A stretch of DNA of 64,000 nt from positions 372,001-436,000 of the forward strand of contig NZ_JBIGHW010000004.1 in the NCBI RefSeq assembly GCF_043555875.1, written 5' to 3'. The notes under the pieces are model-generated. The model saw nothing but the letters and a program-made list of their open reading frames with translations, was not told the DNA's origin and searched no databases. How positions within the stretch are numbered: the first letter of the stretch is position 1; every line of letters begins with the position of its first letter. Made by a program: the position numbers and the translations under genes. This DNA comes from Pelomonas margarita (GTDB taxonomy: Bacteria > Pseudomonadota > Gammaproteobacteria > Burkholderiales > Burkholderiaceae_C). Shown piece after piece: positions 8,591 through 15,512 of the stretch.

Positions 8591-9463
8591 TCAGTCCCGC
8601 AAGTTCTCCAGGATCAGGTGGCCGACGGCGGTGTTGCTCGCCGGCACGTGATAGAAGCGCTGCGCCACATGCGGCGCGGGGCCGCCGGCCACGTCGGCCA
8701 TTGCGCCGCGCGCGATCAGCCACATGACCAGCTCGATGCCCTCGCTGCCAGCCTCGCGCACATAGTCGAGCGCGTGCAGCTGGGCCAGTTCGGCGGGTTC
8801 GTGGATCAGGCGGTCCAGGAAGCGGTTGTCCCACTCGCGGTTGATGAGGCCGGCGCGGGCGCCCTGCAGCTGGTGGCTCATGCCGCCCGTGCCCCAGATC
8901 TGCACGTTCAGGTCGGGGCCGAAGGATTCCACCGCGCGCCGGATGGCCTGGCCCAGCTGGAAGCAGCGCCGGCCCGAGGGCACCGGGTACTGCACCACGT
9001 TGACGGCCAACGGGATGACCTTGACCGGCCAGGCGTCGCGCTCGGGGTGGCGCTCACCGAACATCAGCGACAGCGGCACGGTGAGGCCGTGGTCCACCGG
9101 CATCTCGTTGACGATGGTGAGGTCGAAGTCGTCCTGGATGACCGACTGCGCGATGTGCCAGGCCAGCTCGGGGTGGCCCTCGACGCGGGGCACCGGGCGG
9201 GGGCCGAAGCCCTCGTCGGCGATCTCGTACGAGGCCGCCGTGCCGATGGCGAAGGTCGGGATCAGCGCCATGCTGAACGCGCTGGCGTGGTCGTTGTAGA
9301 CCAGGAAGACCACGTCGGGCTTGCGCTCGGCGATCCATCGCTTGCCGAACTCGTAGCCCTTGAAGACGGGTTGCCAGTAGGGCTCGTGGGTCTTGCCCAG
9401 GTCCAGCGCGGCGCCGATGGCGGGGACGTGGGAGGTGTAGACGGAGGCGGTGATACGGGCCAT
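8591..9463 (-). CDS. ligB: Protocatechuate 4,5-dioxygenase beta subunit
   Basis: Class III extradiol dioxygenase catalytic subunit, 290 residues, close to PmdB/LigB length. It would cleave protocatechuate between C4 and C5 to 4-carboxy-2-hydroxymuconate semialdehyde. Iron ligands and catalytic residues can be placed: H12 in YTSHVPAIG, H59 in VYNDHAS, H125 in MPVDHGL and H197 in GGMSHQL (the usual base), with a C-terminal glutamate in the SEGIELVMWL stretch. The ATG at 9463 is chosen because MARITASVYTSH matches the family start; a longer reading frame to 9634 runs through the intergenic hairpin and is not credible. Its alpha subunit is 234 bases upstream. A gallate or methylgallate dioxygenase is the main alternative, but the separate alpha subunit favours protocatechuate. 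Confidence 0.9.
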   Translation of the reverse strand: MARITASVYTSHVPAIGAALDLGKTHEPYWQPVFKGYEFGKRWIAERKPDVVFLVYNDHASAFSMALIPTFAIGTAASYEIADEGFGPRPVPRVEGHPELAWHIAQSVIQDDFDLTIVNEMPVDHGLTVPLSLMFGERHPERDAWPVKVIPLAVNVVQYPVPSGRRCFQLGQAIRRAVESFGPDLNVQIWGTGGMSHQLQGARAGLINREWDNRFLDRLIHEPAELAQLHALDYVREAGSEGIELVMWLIARGAMADVAGGPAPHVAQRFYHVPASNTAVGHLILENLRD

Positions 9464-9582
9464 GTCAGTTGTCCATGTGTATTTCGGGCCGAGCGCCGGG
9501 CCGCTCCCAAGCCGGCCCGCGCTGGCGATGTGCGCGCGGCTCGATGCCGCAAGCATCGCCGTCCCCTCGGGGGCTGAGCCCG

Positions 9583-9613
9583 GGCACGCCGCGCCCAGTG
9601 GGCGCGGCGTGCC
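9583..9613. repeat. Perfect 14-bp-stem hairpin in the ligA-ligB intergenic region
   Basis: GGCACGCCGCGCCC (9583-9596), a 3-nt loop and its exact complement (9600-9613). A smaller GGGC-TGA-GCCC hairpin lies just before it at about 9572-9582. There is no T-run after it on either strand, so it is not a standard terminator. It lies in a 234-bp gap that splits two subunit genes normally adjacent. It could be a mobile palindromic repeat (REP-like) or an mRNA-stabilising element. Confidence 0.6.
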
Positions 9614-9697
9614 TGGCGAAGCGTTGCGGCTCATGCCGCAGCGCGGTCCCAGAACAGACTCGCGCGCGTCCAGCGAAGCGAGATTGGGCGAGGGGCG

Positions 9698-10123
9698 TCA
9701 TTTCTTGCCTTGCGGCTGGCGGTGGGGCTGGGCATCGCCCTCCTCGCCGAGGCGGCGGTTGCCTTCGATGGAACGGCCACCGGCGATCATCATGTCGCGG
9801 TACTCCTGCTCGGTCATGCCGGTCATGCTGCCGGCCATCTGCTGGAAGCTGCGGCCATCGGTCGAGCCGATCTTGGCCAGGAAATAGATGTTGCCGCCCA
9901 GGCGGATGCACTCGTTGAGGTCGCGCGCCAGCACGGCGGCCTTCTGGGCCTCGGTCATGGGCCACTCGTCCAGGTAGGCACGTTCGCCGGCCTTGAAGCG
10001 CAGACGGTTCTCGGCCTTCATCAGCGACATGCAGAACTGGTTGAGCGCATAGCCTTTGCGCGACATGTCGGCGTCGAAGAGCGTGGTGCCGGGGATGTCG
10101 AGATAGGGTTTGTCGGTGGCCAT
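9698..10123 (-). CDS. ligA: Protocatechuate 4,5-dioxygenase alpha subunit
   Basis: Small helical partner of LigB, 141 residues, which caps the active site of the extradiol dioxygenase. Recognisable segments are IPGTTLFDADMSRKGYALNQ near the N-terminus, FKAGERAYLDEWPMT near residue 45 and IRLGGNIYFLAKIGSTDGRS near residue 75, characteristic of LigA/PmdA. The C-terminus is Gln/Lys-rich. It is the first gene of a leftward unit with ligB; a TTATGCATAA palindrome lies 84 bases upstream of its start. The remaining meta-cleavage genes (ligC, ligI, ligJ, ligK, galD) are not in the window. Confidence 0.9.
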   Translation of the reverse strand: MATDKPYLDIPGTTLFDADMSRKGYALNQFCMSLMKAENRLRFKAGERAYLDEWPMTEAQKAAVLARDLNECIRLGGNIYFLAKIGSTDGRSFQQMAGSMTGMTEQEYRDMMIAGGRSIEGNRRLGEEGDAQPHRQPQGKK

Positions 10124-10206
10124 CGAAGAGGTGAGGGTCAGGGCTTGCGTCGGCGTGATTCTGGAAAACTGCCACCGATCGAGATAGACCTTGCGGCGCC
10201 TAGCTG

Positions 10207-10216
10207 TTATGCATAA
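10207..10216. promoter_or_regulatory. Palindrome TTATGCATAA upstream of ligA
   Basis: Perfect 10-bp palindrome, extended to GTTATGCATAAAC, in the 103-bp gap upstream of ligA. A related sequence GCTATGCATTAGC occurs at 5311-5323 between the thiolase and marR genes (10 of 13 positions match). It may be a shared operator, but two short AT-rich matches in a GC-rich genome could also reflect promoter composition. Confidence 0.3.
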
Positions 10217-10226
10217 ACGAGCGGGT

Positions 10227-10844
10227 TCAGGTGTTCGGACCAGCCTGTGCGACGGTGTCGGCGAAGCGCGTGGCGCCGTCGTCCGTGCCGTCCCGCCGGC
10301 TCGCCGCCAGCATGGCTACGAGGGCGGTGGCGGCCAGCGCTGCCAGCGCCAGCAGCGCGAGGTAGACGGCCAGCACCTGGCCGAAGGACGCGCTGTGGTT
10401 CCAGGAGCGGGCGATGCCCAGGAAGCTCGCGTACAGCCAGGAGACCGACGACATGACGGCGCACAGCGTCAGGCCCAGCCGCTGCCTCGATGGCAGCGCG
10501 AGGAAGGGCAGGCCGCCGGCCAGCAGCGGGAAGGCGAAGCGGTGCAGCACGACGCCGTTGACCGTGAGGCAGGCCACCGTCACCAGCTTCATCCACAGCT
10601 TCTCGTTGTGCAGCGCGTTCGGGTCCTGCCAGGCGGCCAAGGCCACCAGCGCCAGGCCCGTGGCCCACAGCAGCGCGAGCGTGACCGTCATCGTGCGCTG
10701 CGTGGCGCGCAGCGCGCGGCGCATGGAACCGTTCAGCGGCAGGTGGGCGGCGCGCAGAAAGCGCAGGTCGAATTCCAGCATCCTGCCCACGGCGACCGCC
10801 ATGGCGATGAGGTGGATGAACACGAGGAGGTTCTTGATCAGCAT
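10227..10844 (-). CDS. Predicted integral membrane protein
   Basis: A 205-residue hydrophobic protein that I do not recognise as a named family. Start MLIKNLLVFIHLIAMAVAVG forms the first membrane segment; further segments fall near residues 53-72, 85-105, 130-150 and 163-185, giving about five transmembrane helices, with a charged cytoplasmic C-terminus. Histidine residues in the first helix (FIHLIAMA) and near VVLHRFAFP recall small haem- or copper-related membrane proteins, but this is not diagnostic. The ATG at 10844 has no strong ribosome-binding site. It lies 116 bases after the subtilase gene on the same strand and upstream of ligA; a functional tie to either is not evident. Confidence 0.6.
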   Translation of the reverse strand: MLIKNLLVFIHLIAMAVAVGRMLEFDLRFLRAAHLPLNGSMRRALRATQRTMTVTLALLWATGLALVALAAWQDPNALHNEKLWMKLVTVACLTVNGVVLHRFAFPLLAGGLPFLALPSRQRLGLTLCAVMSSVSWLYASFLGIARSWNHSASFGQVLAVYLALLALAALAATALVAMLAASRRDGTDDGATRFADTVAQAGPNT

Positions 10845-10960
10845 GTCGCAATGCCTGGAGAAGTGGCAACGCAGGTAGGTGCCATCAATCAGAAAAATGG
10901 TTGCCCTGGCTATCTGAAATTGTGAGCAGCTGTGTGCCGGCCTGCCCAAGGTCTGCGCCT

Positions 10961-12211
10961 TCAGCGCCGGGCGAGCCGTGCCGGGCCGGCCCTGCCGAGC
11001 GCCAGCAACTGCTCGGCCGTCCAGCTGCGGCCTTCGGTGCCGGCCAGGAGACCCGCGATGGCCGGCCCGTCCAGCGCCGGCTGGGCGGACAGCAGCAGCG
11101 CGACGACGCCGCTGACCTGGGCCGCAGCCATCGACGAGCCGCTGGCGAAGTCGTAGCCGCCGCCCGGCTGCAGCGTCAGCACGTCGCGGCCCGGCGCCTG
11201 CAGCAGCGCGGCGCCGTCGGCCTGGCCGGTCGCGGCGACCGCGATGACGCCTGCCACGCCGGCCGGGAAGCCACGCCGCTGGCCGTCGGCCGGCAACGCA
11301 GCCACAACGCTGCGGCCCTGGCGCAGCAGCTGTTGCAGCAGCTGGGTCAGCAGCGGGTCGTCGGGGCCGCCCAGGCTCAGGTTGATGACGCGGGCGTCGC
11401 TGGCCAGCACGGCCACCAGCGCCTTGGCCAGCGTGAAGCTGTTGCAGCGCGCCCGGCCGTTCGCGCTTGCGTACCAGCAGGCGCGGTAGAGGCTGAGGCG
11501 GGCATCCGGCGCGATGCCGACGATGCCCTGGCTGTTGTTGCCGGTGGCCGCGATCAGGCCCAGCACCTCGGTGCCATGCCGCTCGGCCAGCGCCGCCGAC
11601 GGGCGCTCGTCGACGAGGTTGTGCAGCGTGATGCTGCGGCCGTTCAGGTCGGGGTGGTCCGTCTGCGCGCCGGTGTCGATCACCGCGATGTGCACGCCCC
11701 GGCCGGTGCTCAGGCGGTGCGCCTGCGGCACGCCCAGCGCGAGGAAGCCTTGCTGCAGCGGCAGGTAGGGGTCGTCGTAGCGCACGCCCGGCGCGTCGCT
11801 GGCGAGCGGCTCGAACTCGTGCAGCGGCTGCGCCAGCTGCACCTGCGCGTCCTGCGCCAGCGCGGCCAGCACCGCGTCGCGCGAGGCGTCGGGCGCGATC
11901 TCGAACACCACGCAGTGCACGCCCAGCACGGGGATGGGCCAGGCCGCCGCCTGGCGCAGCTGGTGGCGGCGGGCCACGTCGGCCAGCACGCGGGCCGCCT
12001 GCTCGCCCTGTGTGTAGCGCGGCGTGCCGCCGTAGCTGGACAGACTGGTGCCGGCGCGGGACGGCAGCCGCTGCAGCGGGTTGGCCACGGCGACGATGAC
12101 GAAGCGGTCGCTGCGGGCCTGCATGTCGGCGTCGGCGCTCGCCGGTGGCGTGGGCGCGCTCGCGCAGCCGGCCAGCGCCAGCAGCAGCGCGCCGAGAAGC
12201 GCCCACCTCAT
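10961..12211 (-). CDS. S8 (subtilisin-like) serine protease, predicted lipoprotein
   Basis: A 416-residue secreted protein. A lipoprotein signal ends at LALAGC (C16). A prodomain-like region follows, then the S8 domain with D179 (VIDTGAQTDHPDL), H212 (ERHGTEVLG) and S360 (ASGSSMAAAQ). The oxyanion-hole asparagine normally found in an AAGN motif is not where expected: residues 305-310 read ALPADG, so activity may be altered. The start overlaps the stop of the anti-sigma gene (ATGA). With the ECF sigma and anti-sigma genes it forms a tight unit, suggesting an envelope-signalling set in which the protease is the effector or takes part in signal processing. Confidence 0.85.
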   Translation of the reverse strand: MRWALLGALLLALAGCASAPTPPASADADMQARSDRFVIVAVANPLQRLPSRAGTSLSSYGGTPRYTQGEQAARVLADVARRHQLRQAAAWPIPVLGVHCVVFEIAPDASRDAVLAALAQDAQVQLAQPLHEFEPLASDAPGVRYDDPYLPLQQGFLALGVPQAHRLSTGRGVHIAVIDTGAQTDHPDLNGRSITLHNLVDERPSAALAERHGTEVLGLIAATGNNSQGIVGIAPDARLSLYRACWYASANGRARCNSFTLAKALVAVLASDARVINLSLGGPDDPLLTQLLQQLLRQGRSVVAALPADGQRRGFPAGVAGVIAVAATGQADGAALLQAPGRDVLTLQPGGGYDFASGSSMAAAQVSGVVALLLSAQPALDGPAIAGLLAGTEGRSWTAEQLLALGRAGPARLARR

Positions 12212-12843
12212 GGCGCCGCCTGCATCGGTTCCACCAGCAGCAGCTCGGGGCGGGCGCGCAGGCGGGTCACCAGCGCAGGGATGTCGGTGCGCGCAGCCAC
12301 CGGTGTCAGAGCGTAGGCGCCGGCCTGGTTAGGGCCGCTGCTGACCTGCAGGCCTTCCGCCTGCAGCAGCGCCTGCCAATCGGCCAGGCTGAGCTGAGGC
12401 GCCGGCAGCACCCGCAGCCGGCCGGTGTCGGCCGGCGTGGCCTGGCTCAGCGTGCGGTAGGCCGCGTCGTCGGCCTGCCAGGCGCGCGGGGCCAGCACGG
12501 CCAGCGCCACGGCCTGCAGCGCCACGCAGGCGGCCAGCGCCAGGCTCAGCCGATGCGGGCGCGCGGGCGCGGGCCTGGGCTGCTCGTCCAGCCCATCCAG
12601 TTCGATGCGCTGCAGCAGCCGTGCCAGGCCTTGCTCGGCGTCGGGCACGGTGGCGGCGGGCAGTTGCAGTGCCGTCTGCAGCCGCTGCTGGTGCGCCATC
12701 TCGTCGCGGCAGGCGGTGCAGCTGGCCAGGTGCCGGGCCACCTCGGCCTGCTGGCCGGCGTCGGCCTGGCCGTTCAGCACCCAGGGCATCAGGGCCTGGA
12801 CACGGGCATGGCCGGCGTCGTCGTGACCGGGGGAGGGGCTCAT
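12208..12843 (-). CDS. Anti-sigma factor with zinc-finger-like (zf-HC2) domain
   Basis: A 211-residue protein with an N-terminal cytoplasmic HLASCTACRDEM motif (His-Cys-Cys) near residue 35, typical of zinc-binding anti-sigma domains, a single membrane segment around residues 100-122 (LSLALAACVALQAVALAVL) and a periplasmic C-terminal domain of about 85 residues. It would hold the ECF sigma factor inactive at the membrane. It overlaps the sigma gene upstream and the subtilase gene downstream by 4 bases each, so stoichiometric co-translation is likely. Family assignment is good; the signal is unknown. Confidence 0.82.
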   Translation of the reverse strand: MSPSPGHDDAGHARVQALMPWVLNGQADAGQQAEVARHLASCTACRDEMAHQQRLQTALQLPAATVPDAEQGLARLLQRIELDGLDEQPRPAPARPHRLSLALAACVALQAVALAVLAPRAWQADDAAYRTLSQATPADTGRLRVLPAPQLSLADWQALLQAEGLQVSSGPNQAGAYALTPVAARTDIPALVTRLRARPELLLVEPMQAAP

Positions 12844-13427
12844 CGCAGGTTCTCCTTCGGCGGCGCGGCGTCGCCGGCCAGTGCGGGCAGCAGGTTGCGC
12901 AGCTTCAGCCGCGCCTGGAAGAGGCGGGACTTCAGCGTGCCCACCGGCGCTTGCGTAATGGCGGCCGCCTCCTCCAGCGAGTGGCCACCGGCGTACACCA
13001 GCTCGACGATGACGCGCTGCTCCCAGCTCAGCTTGCTCAGCCCCTTGTCCAGCCAGTCGCGCAGCTCGCGTTGCTCGGCGTGCTCGTCCGCAGCCAGCGT
13101 TGGCGGCAGGCTGTCGTCATCCAGGCTGTCGAGGTCGGCGTGGCCGTCGCGGCGCAGCGCCTTCAGGCCGCAGCGATAAGCGATGCCGATGATCCAGGTC
13201 GACACGCGCGAGTCGCCGCGGAAGCCGGCGGCCTTCTGCCAGACGATCCAGAAGCTGTCGTTGACGATCTCGTCCATCAGGTCCGCGCGGCGGGTCAGCC
13301 GGGTGAGGAACTGGCACAGGCGCGGGTGGTAGGCGCGGTACAGCGTGGCCAGCGCCGCGCGGTCACCGGCGGCCACGGCGCTCAGCAGTTGTTGGTCGAC
13401 CTCGTCGGGTCTCGGGGTGAAGCTCAT
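12840..13427 (-). CDS. ECF-type RNA polymerase sigma factor
   Basis: A 195-residue sigma-70-family ECF factor. Region 2 lies at about residues 30-95 (LCQFLTRLTRRADLMDEIVN, then DSFWIVWQKAAGFRG and ISTWIIGIAYR-like VSTWIIGIAYR). Region 4 with its HTH lies near residues 135-185 (LSWEQRVIVELVYAGGHSLE, ITQAPVGTLKSRLFQARLKL). It is followed by an overlapping anti-sigma gene, the common arrangement for autoregulated ECF systems. The 60-bp gap upstream (13428-13487) separates it from the outer-membrane protein gene and may hold its own promoter. Confidence 0.92.
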   Translation of the reverse strand: MSFTPRPDEVDQQLLSAVAAGDRAALATLYRAYHPRLCQFLTRLTRRADLMDEIVNDSFWIVWQKAAGFRGDSRVSTWIIGIAYRCGLKALRRDGHADLDSLDDDSLPPTLAADEHAEQRELRDWLDKGLSKLSWEQRVIVELVYAGGHSLEEAAAITQAPVGTLKSRLFQARLKLRNLLPALAGDAAPPKENLR

Positions 13428-13487
13428 GGCATCAGGGGCAAGTCATGGCCGTGTGTGCCGCGGTCGGGGGCTGCGGTTGCAGGCCCG

Positions 13488-14171
13488 TCAAAACATTCGC
13501 GTCAGCACCAGGGACAGGTGGCCCGGCGTGCGGCTGGGCAGCAGGCGGCGGGCTTGAGAGTCGGTGCCGATCAGGTTGGCCTCGGCGCGCCAGTCGCCGG
13601 CCTGCCAGGCCAGGCCCAGGCTGGCGTAGGCGTAGGTGCCGCGGTCGCGCACCCGCGCCAGGCCCAGCGCGGCCTGGCCCGACCATAGCGGCGTCAGCGT
13701 CCAGCGGCCTCCCGCGTCCAGCGCCCATTGCAGGGCCGGCGTGTCGCGCGCCGGGTGCAGGTAGTGAAAGCCCGTCATGCCGACCATGAAGCGGTCTCGC
13801 CAGCGCAGCTCCAGCGCGGCTTCCCAGCGATCGAAGCCGCGCCCTGTCGGGCTGCCGCCCGGGTAGCCGTAATACTGCAGCGCGACCTGGCGCTGCCAGT
13901 CGTCGGCCAGCGGGCTGTCGTGGGCGGCGCGCAGCACGACGCGGGTGTTGCGCAGGCCATTGCTCGGCACGCCCAGCGCGCCGCCGACCGACCAGCCGGT
14001 GGCGTCGTACAGCGACACGGCCGCCTGGGCGATGGGGCGGCGCAGGCCGACGAAGGCGCCGCGCTCCGTCAGCTCGCTGCTGACGGCCAGTTCGCCGCTG
14101 AGGCTGCGGGTCTGCGCGGCGGCGGTGCCGGCGCCCAGCAGCAGCAACAGCGCTGCAGCTGCTTGCCTCAA
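13488..14171 (-). CDS. Predicted outer-membrane beta-barrel protein
   Basis: A 227-residue exported protein. Signal peptide MRQAAAALLLLLGAGTAAAQ, then alternating polar/hydrophobic segments rich in Trp, Tyr and Gly, ending in the aromatic LSLVLTRMF, as outer-membrane barrels do. It resembles small TorF-type putative porins in composition, but I cannot assign a family. The start overlaps the stop of the NmrA-like gene (ATGA), and the ECF sigma gene follows 60 bases later. It may be a target or a sensor of the ECF system; that is inference from position. Confidence 0.65.
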   Translation of the reverse strand: MRQAAAALLLLLGAGTAAAQTRSLSGELAVSSELTERGAFVGLRRPIAQAAVSLYDATGWSVGGALGVPSNGLRNTRVVLRAAHDSPLADDWQRQVALQYYGYPGGSPTGRGFDRWEAALELRWRDRFMVGMTGFHYLHPARDTPALQWALDAGGRWTLTPLWSGQAALGLARVRDRGTYAYASLGLAWQAGDWRAEANLIGTDSQARRLLPSRTPGHLSLVLTRMF

Positions 14172-15043
14172 AGCGCCTGCAGCGTGTCGGCGTTGTGCAC
14201 CAGCCAGTCGTCGAAGCTCCGCGGCTTGCGGCCGGTCAGCGCCTCGAAGTCGCCGGTGATGTCGGCCACGCGGCCGGCGCCGGTGTTGGTGTCGAACGAG
14301 GCGTACACCTCGGCGAGCGGCGCCGGCAGGCCGGCACCCTGGAGGCCGTTGACGATGGCGGCCAGCGGCACCTGCACCACGCTCAGGCCGCGGCCGGTTG
14401 CAGCGCTGATGCGGCGCGCCATGTCGACCTTGGTCAGCGCCTCGGGGCCCGACAGCGTCAGCGTGCGCTGGCCAGTGAAGCCGTCGGCCAGCGCGGTGGC
14501 GGCGGCCAGCGCCAGGTCGTCACGGGCGATGTCGGCGCTGGGCTGGCCTTCGTCCGCTGTGTACCACTGGCCGCTGGCCAGCGCCTGCGGCAAGCTGCCG
14601 AACAGGTTCTCGAAATACCAGTGGTTGCGCAGCACGGTCCAGCCGGCCAGGCCGGCGGCGGCCAGCGCGTGCTCGGTGCCGAGGTGCTCGGGCGCCAGCA
14701 GCAGCGGCGAGGCCTCGGGCCTGGGCATGGAGGTGTAGACGACATGCTGCAGGCCGGCCGTGTGGGCTGCATCGATGGCGGCCTGGTGCTGGACCAGGCG
14801 GCGGCCGACGGCGTCGGTGCTGATCAGCAGCAGGCGGCTGGCGCCCTGCAGCGCGGCGGGCAGCGTGTCGGGGGCGTCCAGGTCGAAGGCGCGTACCTGC
14901 ACGCCCTGTTCGGCCCAAGCGGCGAGGGTGGCGGGCTGGCGGGTCAGCGCCAGGATCTGGCCGGCCGGATGGCCCAGCGTGTGGACGAGGTGCTGGAGGA
15001 CGCGCTGGCCGAGTGCGCCGGAGGCGCCGGTGATTGCAAGCAT
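14168..15043 (-). CDS. NmrA/QorB-like NAD(P)H-dependent oxidoreductase
   Basis: A 291-residue atypical SDR of the NmrA/quinone oxidoreductase 2 type. The nucleotide-binding loop is TGASGALGQRVLQHL at the N-terminus, RQPATL follows the second strand (an NADPH-type arginine), and LRNHWYFENLF near residue 138 matches the QOR2 family. It would reduce quinones or act as a redox sensor. It is divergent from an HxlR-type regulator 79 bases away, the same pairing as ytfG/ytfH and other quinone-stress loci. Its stop overlaps the start of the outer-membrane protein gene. Confidence 0.85.
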   Translation of the reverse strand: MLAITGASGALGQRVLQHLVHTLGHPAGQILALTRQPATLAAWAEQGVQVRAFDLDAPDTLPAALQGASRLLLISTDAVGRRLVQHQAAIDAAHTAGLQHVVYTSMPRPEASPLLLAPEHLGTEHALAAAGLAGWTVLRNHWYFENLFGSLPQALASGQWYTADEGQPSADIARDDLALAAATALADGFTGQRTLTLSGPEALTKVDMARRISAATGRGLSVVQVPLAAIVNGLQGAGLPAPLAEVYASFDTNTGAGRVADITGDFEALTGRKPRSFDDWLVHNADTLQAL

Positions 15044-15097
15044 GGGGCGGGTTCTGAGGTGGGAAGGTGTTGCAGTCTAGTAAGGTACAGTTATTTC

Positions 15098-15111
15098 GGT
15101 AAGTACATACC
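15098..15111. promoter_or_regulatory. Putative HxlR operator, GGTAAGTACATACC
   Basis: Near-perfect 14-bp palindrome (GGTA-x-GTAC-x-TACC) 12-25 bases upstream of the hxlR start, in the 79-bp gap to the divergent NmrA-like gene. A GGTAAGTA half site repeats at 15116-15123 and AAGGTAC occurs at 15082-15088. HxlR-family regulators such as HypR and QorR bind palindromes of this kind in the shared promoter. Confidence 0.55.
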
Positions 15112-15122
15112 TGAAGGTAAGT

Positions 15123-15512
15123 ATGCAAGCCTCCCCCTCTGCCGACACCGGCCACCCCCTGCCGACCCGCGGCGCGCTGTTCGCGTCGCGCTGCCCGTCG
15201 CGGCAGCTGTTCCAGCATGTGACCAGCCTGTGGGCGGTGCTGATCCTCGTCACGCTGCGCGACGAGGGCCGGCTGCGCTTCAGCGACCTGCGCCGGCGCG
15301 CCGAAGGTGTCAGCGAGAAGATGCTGGCGCAGACGCTGCAGACGCTGGCCCGTGACGGCCTCGTCGAGCGCCACGCCCGGCCGGTGGTGCCGCCGCATGT
15401 CGAGTACACGCTGACGCCGCTGGGGCAGGACATCGCCGCCCATGTGCACGCGCTGGTGGACTGCGTGGAGGGCAACCTGATGCGTTCGCTGCAGGCGCAG
15501 GTTGCTGCCTAG
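15123..15512 (+). CDS. HxlR-family transcriptional regulator
   Basis: A 129-residue winged-helix protein of the HxlR group. The conserved cysteine lies at C24 in RCPSRQLFQHVTSLW, where redox-sensing members carry their reactive thiol. The HTH follows in RFSDLRRRAEGVSEKML and the wing in VEYTLTPLGQDI. It is divergent from the NmrA-like quinone-reductase gene and probably represses it until oxidised or bound by quinone. Its last four bases overlap, tail to tail, the stop of the carboxylesterase gene on the other strand. Confidence 0.88.
   Translation: MQASPSADTGHPLPTRGALFASRCPSRQLFQHVTSLWAVLILVTLRDEGRLRFSDLRRRAEGVSEKMLAQTLQTLARDGLVERHARPVVPPHVEYTLTPLGQDIAAHVHALVDCVEGNLMRSLQAQVAA

Noticed and set aside
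8591..9634. LigB starting at 9634
   Set aside because: The extra 57 residues run through the intergenic hairpin and lack similarity to the family; the family start is at 9463.
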